Positions 1 to 7,845 of a stretch of 27,939 nt of DNA are shown here, one piece after another. Every line of letters begins with the position of its first letter. Within the stretch, counting starts at the first letter, position 1. The position numbers were made by a program, and so were the translations under genes. The notes beneath the pieces were generated by a model, which was not told the origin of the DNA, searched no databases, and saw nothing but the letters and a program-made list of their open reading frames with translations. Source of the DNA: GCA-020343675 sp964462945 (lineage in GTDB: Bacteria > Planctomycetota > Phycisphaerae > Sedimentisphaerales > Anaerobacaceae); NCBI GenBank assembly GCA_964462945.1, contig CAYWZW010000071.1:1-27939 (forward strand), in the 5' to 3' direction.

Positions 1-1
1 C

Positions 2-292
2 ACGAACGGATCGCTTTATGAAGCCTTTGAACCCGCTGAGGCGCGTCGCTTGGCTGATAAGTTGGAGATTCATTACACACCCAAACACGGCAGTTGGCTC
101 AACATGGCTGAAATCGAAATCGGTGTCCTCAGTCGCCAGTGTTTGTCTCAATATATTCCGACGAAGGGACAGATGATAGGTGAAGTGGCCGCTTGGGAGC
201 AAAAACGCAATCAGGCTGATGCCACGGTGGATTGGCAATTCACAACTGCCGACGCTCGCGTAAAACTAAAGAGACTCTACCCAGTAATATAG
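2..292 (+). CDS. IS630-family transposase, C-terminal fragment (5' end off window)
   Basis: The reading frame is open from the left edge to a TAG at 290-292, so this is only the last ~96 codons of a longer gene. The peptide contains LYEAFEPAEARRLADKLE followed by HYTPKHGSWLNMAEIEIG, the hallmark C-terminal block of IS630-type (Tc1/mariner superfamily) DDE transposases; the Glu in NMAEIE is the expected third catalytic acid. The enzyme would cut and join the ends of its own insertion sequence. The ends of the element cannot be defined here: no terminal inverted repeat was recognised downstream of the stop. An internal TTG at 50 is not a plausible start because homology-like sequence continues upstream of it. 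Whether the element is intact depends on sequence outside the window. Confidence 0.88.
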   Translation, partial: TNGSLYEAFEPAEARRLADKLEIHYTPKHGSWLNMAEIEIGVLSRQCLSQYIPTKGQMIGEVAAWEQKRNQADATVDWQFTTADARVKLKRLYPVI

Positions 293-634
293 GTGTTACA
301 GACTACTAGAGAGAGACAGCACAGGATTGACGTTTTCCTTTTCATGACATTTTCTCCTATAGTTCCTGAGAATAAAACACGGGTGTTCTATAGAATAGTG
401 GCTGTATCCAGGAAATGGTTACACACCGGCAAAATTTTTCCGAAGGGAAGCCGCCATAAGCAAAGGTATATCCCAGCTCTCAGGATACGGTTCATGTTGG
501 GATGCCTATAATCATCAGCGGACGATTGGGCGGCAAAAGCTCGCTGGTGAAAATTCGGGGTCGTCTTACTTGTTTCTCCCTTTCATTGCGGTTCTTTCGC
601 ATCTCACGTATGGTCCTCCAAACAGATGCGTCAA

Positions 635-677
635 CCCTTCGACTGCGCTCAGAGCCTGTCCTGAGCTTGTCGAAGGG
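635..677. repeat. palindromic intergenic repeat (CCCTTCGAC/GTCGAAGGG type)
   Basis: Perfect outer arms CCCTTCGAC (635-643) and GTCGAAGGG (669-677) enclose perfect inner arms GCTCAG (647-652) and CTGAGC (661-666), giving a 43-nt hairpin. Translated on the minus strand it yields STSSGQALSAVEG, a peptide I know as the signature of a short repeat widely scattered in environmental bacterial genomes. It is probably a non-autonomous mobile hairpin; its carrier and function are unknown. Confidence 0.8.
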
Positions 678-738
678 ACGGCAACCGTAAGATTTAGCTT
701 AGCACACGGGAGTCTGTTTGTCACATATTTTCCACAGA

Positions 739-825
739 ATACAGGATACAGGATCCAGAAGACAGAATGCAGGATACCGGGATAGCAGGGGAACAGGAAG
801 CAGGATATCGGGCAAACAGGGAACC
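739..825. repeat. degenerate short direct repeats (CAGGATA / CAGGGAAC-like)
   Basis: Variants of (A)CAGGATA, CAGAATGCAGGATA, CAGGGGAACAGGAAGCAGGATA and CAGGGAACCAGG follow each other with drifting 7-14 nt periods. The tract is purine-rich on the plus strand. It looks like decayed tandem repeat sequence rather than a gene. Confidence 0.55.
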
Positions 826-883
826 AGGACGGTGTCTGCGGTTGGATTGTCACGTATGCCGGCGGTTCCGCCAAGGGCCGGGG

Positions 884-2128
884 CTAAACTTTGCCCACGA
901 CGAGGCAGGCATTATGGCCGCCGAAGCCGAAGGAATTGCTCAGGGCGACCTTGATCTTGGCCGGGCGCGCTTTTAGCGGCACATAATCCATCTTCAGATC
1001 GCATCGCTCATCCGGGTTTTCCAGGTTGATGGTGGGGGGGATGGTGGATTCGTTAATCGCTTTGACGCATACGATAAGCTCGACCGCGCCGCTGGCTCCG
1101 AGCAGATGCCCGATGGAGCTCTTCGTCGAGCTGACGGGTATTTTGTAGGCCCGCGAGCCGAAGACGTTCTTGATGGCTGAACTTTCAGCCATGTCGTTCA
1201 GCTCGGTTCCCGTCCCATGTGCGTTGATATAGTCGATTTTTTCCGGCGGCAGGCCGGCGTCCGCCAAGGCCAGCGTCATGGCGGCCGCAGCGCCGTCCCC
1301 GTCCGGCAGGGGGGCGGTAATATGATAGCCATCGTCGGTTGCACTGTAGCCCAGAAGCTCGGCGTATATCCGGGCGCCGCGTTTCTTAGCGCGGCTTTCT
1401 TCTTCCAGAATCAGGACGCCGGCCCCCTCCGCTAGAACAAATCCGTCTCTGTCCTTGTCGAACGGCCTTGACGCCGCCTGGGGGTCGTCATTACGGGTGC
1501 TCAGTGACCGGGCGGCGCAAAACGACGCCAATCCGACCGGAGTGAGGGCCGCTTCGGCCCCGCCGGTGATCATGATGTCGCCGCGTCCGCAGACAATATT
1601 GGCAAAGGCCTCTCCGATGGCATTGTTGGCTGATGCACAGGCGCTGGACACACAGAAATTGGGACCGCGAAGACCATAGCGAATGGCAATGTTGCCGCTG
1701 GCGGCATTGGCCATCAGGCGGGGAACACAAAAGGGGGAGACTTTCCCGGGTCCTTTGTCCAGGAGTCTAATGTGCTGCTCTTCGATCTCTTTGATACCGC
1801 CGATTCCCGTACCGACGACGACCCCGGCGCGCGAGATATCTTCTTTTGAGAAATCAAGCCCGCTGTCATCCACCGCCTGACTGGCCGCGGCCATGGCAAG
1901 CTGGGTAAAGCGGTCCATCCGTTTGCTTTCCCGCTGGTCCACATACCGCGTGACGTCGAAATTCTTTATCTCGCCGCCAAAATGTACCGGGTAGGCCGTG
2001 GTATCGAAAGATTCTATTGCGGAAATACCGCTCTTGCCCTCGCACAGCGCCGCGAAAAGTTCGTCAGCGGATTCGGCCAGGGCGGTCACACAACCCAGGC
2101 CCGTAATAACAACTCGCCGTTTATTCAT
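884..2128 (-). CDS. fabF: beta-ketoacyl-ACP synthase II (FabF)
   Basis: This enzyme extends fatty acids by condensing malonyl-ACP with acyl-ACP in the cytoplasm. The 414-residue length is normal for FabF. It opens with RRVVITGLGCVTAL; the active-site Cys164 sits in SSACASANNAIGEA, His304 in INAHGTGTELND, and Lys336/His341 in SSTKSSIGHLLGASG, giving the Cys-His-His triad of the KAS-II family at nearly E. coli positions. NSFGFGGHNACLV near the C-terminus is also typical. It is the last gene of the rpmF-plsX-fabH-fabD-fabG-acpP-fabF operon, 15 nt after acpP, an arrangement found in many bacteria. No strong ribosome binding site precedes its ATG, so translation may be coupled to acpP. Confidence 0.97.
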   Translation of the reverse strand: MNKRRVVITGLGCVTALAESADELFAALCEGKSGISAIESFDTTAYPVHFGGEIKNFDVTRYVDQRESKRMDRFTQLAMAAASQAVDDSGLDFSKEDISRAGVVVGTGIGGIKEIEEQHIRLLDKGPGKVSPFCVPRLMANAASGNIAIRYGLRGPNFCVSSACASANNAIGEAFANIVCGRGDIMITGGAEAALTPVGLASFCAARSLSTRNDDPQAASRPFDKDRDGFVLAEGAGVLILEEESRAKKRGARIYAELLGYSATDDGYHITAPLPDGDGAAAAMTLALADAGLPPEKIDYINAHGTGTELNDMAESSAIKNVFGSRAYKIPVSSTKSSIGHLLGASGAVELIVCVKAINESTIPPTINLENPDERCDLKMDYVPLKARPAKIKVALSNSFGFGGHNACLVVGKV

Positions 2129-2143
2129 AACGGAACTTGTTCG

Positions 2144-2416
2144 CTATTCCTGGCTCTTGGATTGTGCAACGTTGATGATGTAATCGATTGCGGCGCCGAC
2201 GGTCTGGATTTTCTCGGCCTCCTCATCCGGAATGCTCATGTCAAACTCGTCCTCAAACTCCATCACAAGCTCGACCGTGTCCAGGGAGTCGGCGTTGAGG
2301 TCGTTAATAAAGGAGGTTTCACGCGTTATTTCAGCCTTTTCCGCGCCCATCTGTTCACTTATGATCTCGATTACTCTGTTCTCAATCGCCTGAACATCTA
2401 CGCTATCAGCACTCAC
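2144..2416 (-). CDS. acpP: acyl carrier protein (AcpP)
   Basis: This small acidic protein carries growing acyl chains on a phosphopantetheine arm and serves every Fab enzyme encoded around it. The signature DLNADSLDTVELVMEFEDEF is followed by IPDEEAEKIQTVGAAIDYI, both nearly invariant in bacterial ACPs; the modified residue is Ser44 in ADSLD. I chose a GTG start at 2414-2416 because GGGAGG lies 8 nt upstream and the resulting 90 residues are close to the usual ~78-80. An ATG 13 codons upstream (2455) would add an atypical tail, and the ribosome binding site lies inside that tail. It sits between fabG and fabF. Confidence 0.95.
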   Translation of the reverse strand: MSADSVDVQAIENRVIEIISEQMGAEKAEITRETSFINDLNADSLDTVELVMEFEDEFDMSIPDEEAEKIQTVGAAIDYIINVAQSKSQE

Positions 2417-2485
2417 TGGTTTATCCTCCCTAATAAGAAAAGGAATTTGATTCACAACCGTTCTGACAATTCAATTCGGCGGGCT

Positions 2486-2515
2486 ATATTACCCACAAAC
2501 GCACCCCCGCGACAA
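2486..2515 (-). promoter_or_regulatory. possible internal promoter for acpP
   Basis: On the minus strand TTGTCG (2510-2515) and TAATAT (2486-2491) are separated by 18 nt inside the 117-nt gap between fabG and acpP. The match is moderate. An extra promoter would fit the high cellular demand for ACP, but this is inference from spacing and hexamers alone. Confidence 0.3.
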
Positions 2516-2533
2516 ACATTTTTTTAATTTTTT

Positions 2534-3271
2534 TTACATGGCCATGCCGCCATCCACGCACAGCACCTGACCGGTGATATACCCGGCTTCGTCGCTGGCC
2601 AGAAACGCCACCGCCCTGGCGACCTCTTCGACGCTGCCCATCCGCTTCATCGGGATCAGTTGTTTGGCTGCTTCGATGACCGGCTCCGGGAGCTTCCGGC
2701 TCATCTCGGTATCGATAAAGCCGGGCGCGACGCAATTGGCCGTCACGTTCTTCTTGGCCAGCTCCCGGGCGGCGGTTTTCGTCATGCCGATAAGGCCCGC
2801 CTTGCTCGCCGAGTAATTGGTCTGTCCCGCGTTGCCCATCACACCCGAAACGGAGCTGATGCTGATGATCCGTCCGAATTTGTTTCTTATCATAGACCTT
2901 GCGGCGGCGCGCATCCCCACAAAGGCCGCCCGAAGGTTGACCTCCAGAACCTTGTCAAACTCCTCATCCGTCATCCGGATCAGCAGATTGTCGCGGGTAA
3001 TACCCGCATTATTGACCAAAATGCCGATACCGTCGTATTCCGCAGCCAGAGACTCCAGCGTCTCGGTAAACGCGGCGGTATTGGTGATGTCCACACATTT
3101 TGTCACAACCGAGAAGCCCGCTTCTTTTACGATCTTCTCAAGCTCCCCAAGCTGCTCGGCGATGATGTCCAGCCCCGCAACGGCACGGCCCTGCTTAAGC
3201 AGCTCAAGAACGATGGCCCGGCCAATCCCTCGGGCGGCACCGGTTACAACCGCCAGTCTCTTTTGCGACAT
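2534..3271 (-). CDS. fabG: 3-oxoacyl-ACP reductase (FabG)
   Basis: NADPH-dependent reduction of 3-ketoacyl-ACP, the first reductive step of each elongation cycle. The 245 residues form a classical short-chain dehydrogenase: cofactor loop TGAARGIG (10-17), NNAG (87-90), Asn112, and the catalytic Ser140, Tyr153 and Lys157 in ISSVSG and NYSASKAGLIG. The C-terminal ITGQVLCVDGGMAM is typical of FabG. GGGAG lies 9 nt before the ATG. It sits between fabD and acpP, which distinguishes the housekeeping FabG from the many other family members with the same fold. Confidence 0.96.
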   Translation of the reverse strand: MSQKRLAVVTGAARGIGRAIVLELLKQGRAVAGLDIIAEQLGELEKIVKEAGFSVVTKCVDITNTAAFTETLESLAAEYDGIGILVNNAGITRDNLLIRMTDEEFDKVLEVNLRAAFVGMRAAARSMIRNKFGRIISISSVSGVMGNAGQTNYSASKAGLIGMTKTAARELAKKNVTANCVAPGFIDTEMSRKLPEPVIEAAKQLIPMKRMGSVEEVARAVAFLASDEAGYITGQVLCVDGGMAM

Positions 3272-3338
3272 CCTTGATATCTCCCAAATAGATTCTCGAA
3301 AGTCATTAGAACCGCAGCCCCTCGTCCGGACGGGGGCT

Positions 3339-4274
3339 TTATACCGATAATTCCTTTATCGCCTGCACAGTGTTGACGTTGATAATGTTTGCCCTCCGGT
3401 TGATCCTTCGCATCAGTCCCGTCAGGACCCTCCCTGGCCCGACCTCATAAAACGTTTCCACACCATCGGCCAAAAGCCGTTCCATACAGTGCTGCCAGAG
3501 AATCGGATGCGTCAACTGTTTGACCAGGCCCTCTCTGACATTCCTGCTTGTCCGGTAATACTGGGCGTCGATATTGGCAATGATTTTTGTTTCCGAGGGT
3601 TCGGCAATTTCGCAATCGGCCAGGGCTTTTCCAAGGGCCTCTGCGGCGCTGGACATCATCCGGGTATGAAAGGCCCCGGCCACCTCCAAACGCACCGCTT
3701 TTATGGCTCCGTACTTTATGGCCAGATCCTTGGCCCTCCGGCAGGCTCCCTTGTCGCCGCTTATCACGACTTGTCCGGGGCAGTTGAAGTTGACGGGCTC
3801 CAGCAGATCCCCTTGGCCGGCTTCCTCACAGAGCGAACGGACGGCTTCATCATCGAGGCCGATAAGGCTCACCATCGACCCTTCGTTTGCCTCGGCCGCG
3901 GCCTGCATGGCCTGGCCGCGTTTCTGAACCAGCGCCAGTCCGTCCGCAAAGCTCATCACGCCCGCTGCGTACAGGGCGGTGTATTCGCCAAGACTCAGAC
4001 CCGCCGTGACGTCCGGACGGATTGTGCGGGTGGCCGGCTCTGTCCTGAGAACCTCCAGAAGGGCTGCTGACATTGTGAAAATGGCAGGCTGGGAAATGGT
4101 TGTGCTGTTGAGCTGCTCCGCGGGACCCGCGATGCACATCCCGCTCAAATCGAAGCCCACAATATCATTTGCCTTTTCGAAGATTCTCGCCGCCGCAGGA
4201 AATGAGCGGGTGATGTCGGCGCCCATGCCCACGGCCTGTGCACCTTGTCCCGGAAATAAGAAAGCCGTCTTCAT
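3339..4274 (-). CDS. fabD: malonyl-CoA:ACP transacylase (FabD)
   Basis: Transfers malonyl from CoA to ACP to supply elongation units. I start at the ATG giving MKTAFLFPGQGAQAVGMG, which aligns with the usual FabD N-terminus and gives 311 residues; the open frame runs upstream to 4349 but that part overlaps fabH and is not FabD-like. The nucleophile Ser94 lies in GLSLGEYTAL and the catalytic His203 in VAGAFHTRMM. The residue before the serine is Leu where E. coli has His (GHSLG). PVNFNCPGQVVISG and YEVGPGRVLTGLMRRI are further family blocks. The start lies 65 nt after the fabH stop, and another ATG three codons upstream is also possible. Confidence 0.95.
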   Translation of the reverse strand: MKTAFLFPGQGAQAVGMGADITRSFPAAARIFEKANDIVGFDLSGMCIAGPAEQLNSTTISQPAIFTMSAALLEVLRTEPATRTIRPDVTAGLSLGEYTALYAAGVMSFADGLALVQKRGQAMQAAAEANEGSMVSLIGLDDEAVRSLCEEAGQGDLLEPVNFNCPGQVVISGDKGACRRAKDLAIKYGAIKAVRLEVAGAFHTRMMSSAAEALGKALADCEIAEPSETKIIANIDAQYYRTSRNVREGLVKQLTHPILWQHCMERLLADGVETFYEVGPGRVLTGLMRRINRRANIINVNTVQAIKELSV

Positions 4275-4338
4275 AATTTGCATCCCGCGTCTGGTATCTT
4301 GGATGGCGCGTGCGGCACCGCGGGAAACGCCCGGGCCG

Positions 4339-5352
4339 TCAGAATTCAATCACATTGGCTCCCCACGTCAGTCCGGCGCCGAAAGCAACCAAAATCACAA
4401 TGTCGCCTCGTTTGATTCTTCCTTTCCTGACGCACTCATCGAACGCGATCGGCACCGAGGCCGCTGACGTATTACCGTACTCATCGATATTGATAAAGAC
4501 TTTTTCATCGGGCAGGCCCAGCCGTTTGGAGGCCGACTCGATGATTCTTGCATTCATCTGGTGTGAAATGAGCATGGCCACGTCGTCGAGGCTCAAATTA
4601 CAGGCCTGCAGGCAATCGTTGACGGTCTCGACGATTCGGCGAATTGCCTGCTGATAGACTTCTCTGCCCTTGATTTGCATGTAGATTCTCTTCGGGTCGT
4701 CCAGCTTCTTGGCCGCCGGATAGCGTGAGCCATACGCCTGGCAGTTCAGCGCTTCCCAGCGATCGCCGTCCGAGTGCATAGTGCAGAACAGTATTCCTCT
4801 GCGCCCGTCGCCACTTCGTTCAAGCACCACCGCGCCGGCGCCGTCCCCGAAAAGGATACAGCTTGTTCGATCCTCCCAGTCGGTAATCTTTGTCAGCGTC
4901 TCGGCCCCTATGACCACCGCGTTCTTGAGTCGGCCGCTTTCGATGAACTGCTGCACGATGGAAAGACCGTACACGAAACCGCTGCAGGCGGCGGCCAAAT
5001 CGAAGACCCATGCCTTATGTGCGTTCAGGGCACGCTGTACAAAGGAAGCTGTGGAAGGAAAGACCATCTCGGGGGTAATCGTGGCGACGATGATCAGTTC
5101 GACGTCCGTGGGGTCAAGATGTGCCTCGGCCAGCGCCTTCTTTGCGGCCTGCGTGGCCAGAAACGCCGTGCTTTCGTTATCGGCGGTAATGTGTCGGGCT
5201 TTGATGCCGGTCCGCGTGGTGATCCACTCGTCCGAGGTGTCCATCATCTTTGCCAGATCGTCATTCGTCAGTACCTTCTCCGGTGCGAACGAGCCGTAAC
5301 CGGTGATGACTGCACGGTAGGAAGGGGGAGGACCCTCAGTTCGGTTGTCCAT
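4339..5352 (-). CDS. fabH: beta-ketoacyl-ACP synthase III (FabH)
   Basis: Starts fatty acid synthesis by condensing an acyl-CoA primer with malonyl-ACP. The catalytic Cys123 is in DLAAACSGFVYGL, His264 in LISHQMNARI and Asn294 in YGNTSAASVP, the Cys-His-Asn triad of KAS III. SDEWITTRTGIKARHI near the N-terminus and LVAFGAGLTWGANVI at the C-terminus are family signatures. At 337 residues it is slightly longer than E. coli FabH because of an N-terminal extension of about ten residues. Its start overlaps the plsX stop by 17 nt, which suggests translational coupling. Confidence 0.96.
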   Translation of the reverse strand: MDNRTEGPPPSYRAVITGYGSFAPEKVLTNDDLAKMMDTSDEWITTRTGIKARHITADNESTAFLATQAAKKALAEAHLDPTDVELIIVATITPEMVFPSTASFVQRALNAHKAWVFDLAAACSGFVYGLSIVQQFIESGRLKNAVVIGAETLTKITDWEDRTSCILFGDGAGAVVLERSGDGRRGILFCTMHSDGDRWEALNCQAYGSRYPAAKKLDDPKRIYMQIKGREVYQQAIRRIVETVNDCLQACNLSLDDVAMLISHQMNARIIESASKRLGLPDEKVFINIDEYGNTSAASVPIAFDECVRKGRIKRGDIVILVAFGAGLTWGANVIEF

Positions 5353-6358
5353 CAGTAGTCCTTACGCAAGTTCCCGAAAGATACTCAATAATCTTGTCGT
5401 TTATCTTTTCCGTGTAGAATTTCTTGGAGGCCAGAATGGCATTCTTTATGGTCCGGCTCTGACTCGACCCGTGACAGATCAGTGCTGTGCCGTTGACGCC
5501 CAACAGCAGCGCGCCGCCGTACTCATTATAGTCGTATTTCGTGTAAATCCTCTGCATCACCGGCTTGAACTTCATCGCCAGCCGGAGCTTCTCCTCCATC
5601 AGCTCGTACTTGATCGCCTTGAACAAACCTTCAACAAGGCCCTCGGTCAGCTTGAGGATCACGTTGCCGACAAAACCGTCCGAAATGACAACGTCGCAGG
5701 CTCCCCTGAAAATGTCTCGTCCCTCGATGTTACCGATGAAATTCATGTTCGGGTCGGCCTTCATCAGCTCGCGCGATTTCTTGACGATCTCGTTGCCTTT
5801 GGCGTCCTCGGCGCCGATGCTCATCAGCGCGACCCTGGGATTTTCGATCTTGAGCAGGTGTCTTGAATAGACGCCGGCCATGACTCCGTATTGATAGAGG
5901 TGTATCGGCTTGCAGGCAATATTGGCGCCGACGTCGCATATCGTCACGGGCCCTTCGGGCGTGGGAAAGACGACCGCAATCCCAGGCCGATTCACGCCCG
6001 GCAGAGTTCTCATTCTCATCTGGAAGGCGGCGACACACGCTCCCGTGTTGCCGGCCGAAATGACCGCGTCCACCTGCCCTCGTTTGGCCAGCTTGGCGAT
6101 TGTGGCGATGGAACTCTTGGGTTTCCTTCGGAGACTTTCTATCGGCACATCGTCCATCGCGATGATATCCGGCGCGTGAACAACGGTAATCGTTCCTCTG
6201 CGGGATTTCGGCGCCGGCAACAGGGCCTGTATCCTGCCCTCGGGGCCAACAAGGATCAGCTCATCGTCATCGGCAAGCGCTTCAACCGATTCAATCGCAC
6301 CGGCGACAATTTCCTCCGGTGCATTGTCGCCTCCCATGGCATCAATGGCTATTCGCAT
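5336..6358 (-). CDS. plsX: phosphate acyltransferase (PlsX)
   Basis: PlsX converts acyl-ACP to acyl-phosphate, linking fatty acid synthesis to phospholipid synthesis at the membrane. The N-terminus MRIAIDAMGGDNAPEEIV is diagnostic, and SAGNTGACVAAFQM, DVGANIACKP, VISDGFVGNVILKLTEG and GGALLLGVNGTALICHGSS are the other conserved blocks. The 340-residue length is typical. It follows rpmF by 16 nt, and the rpmF-plsX-fabH order is a widespread bacterial arrangement, so the assignment is secure. Confidence 0.97.
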   Translation of the reverse strand: MRIAIDAMGGDNAPEEIVAGAIESVEALADDDELILVGPEGRIQALLPAPKSRRGTITVVHAPDIIAMDDVPIESLRRKPKSSIATIAKLAKRGQVDAVISAGNTGACVAAFQMRMRTLPGVNRPGIAVVFPTPEGPVTICDVGANIACKPIHLYQYGVMAGVYSRHLLKIENPRVALMSIGAEDAKGNEIVKKSRELMKADPNMNFIGNIEGRDIFRGACDVVISDGFVGNVILKLTEGLVEGLFKAIKYELMEEKLRLAMKFKPVMQRIYTKYDYNEYGGALLLGVNGTALICHGSSQSRTIKNAILASKKFYTEKINDKIIEYLSGTCVRTTDGQPN

Positions 6359-6374
6359 AGTTTACTCGCTCTGA

Positions 6375-6557
6375 TTACGACTCCTTGCCGAGCTTCAACG
6401 TAATTTTCGCGTTGACGTAACCGCAATTTTCACACGCGGCGTGCGGCAGCTTTGCCTGGCCGCATTTCTTGCAGACCGTATAGTTCGGTGCCCTCAAACG
6501 ATTATGGCTCCGGCGAGTTCGCGTTCTGCTCTTACTGGTTTTCTTTGTTGGTAACAT
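6375..6557 (-). CDS. rpmF: 50S ribosomal protein L32
   Basis: A 60-residue basic protein of the large ribosomal subunit. It begins MLPTKKTSKSRTRTRRSHNRL and carries two CxxC pairs (Cys29/Cys32 and Cys42/Cys45), the zinc-binding form of L32. GGAG lies about 10 nt before the ATG. It is the first gene of the lipid operon, just downstream of the promoter at 6652-6680. The DUF177/YceD gene often found before rpmF is not seen here. Confidence 0.96.
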   Translation of the reverse strand: MLPTKKTSKSRTRTRRSHNRLRAPNYTVCKKCGQAKLPHAACENCGYVNAKITLKLGKES

Positions 6558-6603
6558 TTCTTAACTGCTCCACAATATAGACGTTCTGAAGCCGCCGGCG
6601 CCC

Positions 6604-6620
6604 CACCCGAATATCGGGTG
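6604..6620. promoter_or_regulatory. inverted repeat in rpmF leader, possible operator
   Basis: CACCCGA (6604-6610), ATA, TCGGGTG (6614-6620): perfect 7-nt arms around a 3-nt centre. It lies about 25-41 nt downstream of the predicted transcription start of the rpmF-fab operon and upstream of the rpmF ribosome binding site. It could bind a dimeric repressor or form a leader hairpin. It does not resemble the FapR operator I know. Confidence 0.4.
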
Positions 6621-6651
6621 CAGCACCTTTGCGGCCATGCCAAAAACTGCT

Positions 6652-6680
6652 TAAATAGTGAACTGCCGCCACTTTGTCAA
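6652..6680 (-). promoter_or_regulatory. sigma70-like promoter of the rpmF-plsX-fab operon
   Basis: On the minus strand, consensus TTGACA (6675-6680) is followed after exactly 17 nt by TATTTA (6652-6657). It lies about 95 nt upstream of rpmF and points at the operon. This is the strongest promoter-like sequence in the window. Confidence 0.75.
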
Positions 6681-6825
6681 GCGAAAAGTAACTTTTGTAC
6701 GCTTTGCTTTTCACCCGTGTGCCCGGCCAGTTGTCTTCGTGCTCGCCGTTAGAGTCCCGCGAATGCGAAAACGCCGAACGCAGGTGACTTGCCCGACGTT
6801 TCCGACGCTTTCGGTTTTCCTGCTG

Positions 6826-6854
6826 TTGCAGAAAAGGCCGATTTGTGGTATGAT
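6826..6854 (+). promoter_or_regulatory. sigma70-like promoter of the prepilin gene
   Basis: TTGCAG (6826-6831), 17-nt spacer, TATGAT (6849-6854). It lies about 100 nt before the ATG at 6953, which itself has GGGAGG at 6941-6946. Hexamers and spacing are close to consensus. Confidence 0.65.
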
Positions 6855-6952
6855 AATGCGTTAGAAGGGCAAAAACCAAGTGAACAGCGTGCTGGGTGGG
6901 CGCATCCTAAGCAACATAGAGAGTCAAACTTTGACAAGACGGGAGGTAACTG

Positions 6953-7831
6953 ATGCATAGGTCAACGGGGGTAATCTCGTCGAAGGGCGGCATTTCCAAG
7001 AGTCAGAAGACGAGACGTTTCGAGGGCTTTACCCTCATTGAATTGCTTGTTGTTATTGCCATCATTGCATTGTTGCTGGGGATATTGATGCCGGCCCTGC
7101 AGCGAGTGAGGAAACAGGCAAGGTCCGCCGCCTGCAAAGCGAACCTGCACCAGTGGGCCCAAATCTGGAACATCTATTGCCAGGACAACGATGGTTACTT
7201 CTGTGCGGAAGAGGACTCGGTTGGCTGGGCGCGTGGGAACTGGATTGTGACGCTGCGGCCTTATTACCGGACAAAGGCCGGCATTCTGATATGCCCGATG
7301 GCCACCAAGCGGCTGGACAGCATGGAAGGACATGGCAGTTTCGACAAGACGTACATCATGGGGGGCGGAGGATACGAGGACCGGCGCGAAGAGGGCAGCT
7401 ACGGGGCGAATTGCTGGATTTATAACTCACGTTCCGGGCAATCGGCCATCCAGAACCGCCCGGTTGCATGGAATTGGAAGACCATTGACGTGCGAGGCGC
7501 AAACGAGATCCCGGTCTTTGGCGATAGCATGTGGAGAGGGGGCGGGCCTTTCTATTTGAATGGTAATCCTCAGTCTCCTCGGATCATCCCGCCTCAGATT
7601 AACGGGCATTGGATAGACGCCAGCCACGAAATGATGCACTTTGCCATCGACCGGCACAATGGCGTCAACAATCACGCGTTCTTAGACTGGTCCGTCAGGA
7701 CCGTGGGCATCAAAGAGCTGTGGAAACTCAAGTGGCATCGAGAGTTTGAGACAAACGGCTATTGGACAAAAGCAGGGGGGATTCAACCAAGTGCCTGGCC
7801 CGAATGGATGAGTAAGTTCAGGGACTACTAA
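6953..7831 (+). CDS. prepilin-type N-terminal methylation domain protein (type II secretion / pseudopilin-like)
   Basis: Residues 20-45 read KTRRFEGFTLIELLVVIAII and onward, the prepilin signal: cleavage is expected between Gly25 and Phe26, Glu5 of the mature protein is Glu30, and a long hydrophobic helix follows. The rest (about 60-292) is a soluble, Trp-rich domain. The block HNGVNNHAFLDWSVRTVGIKELW near the C-terminus resembles the LDGSVR ending of planctomycete pseudopilin-like proteins, and the tail ending WPEWMSKFRDY is familiar from Phycisphaerae. Such proteins are very numerous in these genomes and stand alone, as here, without secretion genes nearby. The mature protein is probably anchored in the cytoplasmic membrane or assembled in a pseudopilus; its exact role is unknown. 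GGGAGG six nt before the ATG supports the start. Confidence 0.88.
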   Translation: MHRSTGVISSKGGISKSQKTRRFEGFTLIELLVVIAIIALLLGILMPALQRVRKQARSAACKANLHQWAQIWNIYCQDNDGYFCAEEDSVGWARGNWIVTLRPYYRTKAGILICPMATKRLDSMEGHGSFDKTYIMGGGGYEDRREEGSYGANCWIYNSRSGQSAIQNRPVAWNWKTIDVRGANEIPVFGDSMWRGGGPFYLNGNPQSPRIIPPQINGHWIDASHEMMHFAIDRHNGVNNHAFLDWSVRTVGIKELWKLKWHREFETNGYWTKAGGIQPSAWPEWMSKFRDY

Positions 7832-7845
7832 CAACAAGCGACTGG

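Larger units (their letters stand above)
293..883. other. gene-poor region between transposase and fabF
   Basis: No convincing gene lies here. Short open frames on both strands are low-complexity translations of repeats. The stretch holds a palindromic repeat (635-677) and degenerate CAGGATA-like repeats (739-825), both annotated separately. No clear rho-independent terminator was found for the fab operon that ends at 884; the small dyad GGCGG-TT-CCGCC at 861-872 has too short a loop and no T-tract. Insertion-sequence debris next to repeats suggests an old insertion scar. Confidence 0.6.
6558..6952. other. divergent promoter region between rpmF and the prepilin gene
   Basis: The region contains two promoters pointing apart (6652-6680 minus, 6826-6854 plus) and a 17-nt inverted repeat (6604-6620) in the rpmF leader. 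A minus-strand open frame crossing it (6532-6879) overlaps the rpmF start and looks like a chance frame. No gene is supported here. Confidence 0.6.

Noticed and set aside
861..872. Terminator after fabF
   Set aside because: GGCGG-TT-CCGCC has a two-nt loop and no T-tract on the relevant strand.
566..874. Minus-strand open frame of 102 codons
   Set aside because: Its translation is largely the palindromic repeat (STSSGQALSAVEG) and the CAGGATA tract; no start signal or protein-like pattern.
6532..6879. Minus-strand open frame of 115 codons upstream of rpmF
   Set aside because: It spans both promoters and overlaps the rpmF start; composition is Arg/Lys/Ser-rich without any recognised motif.
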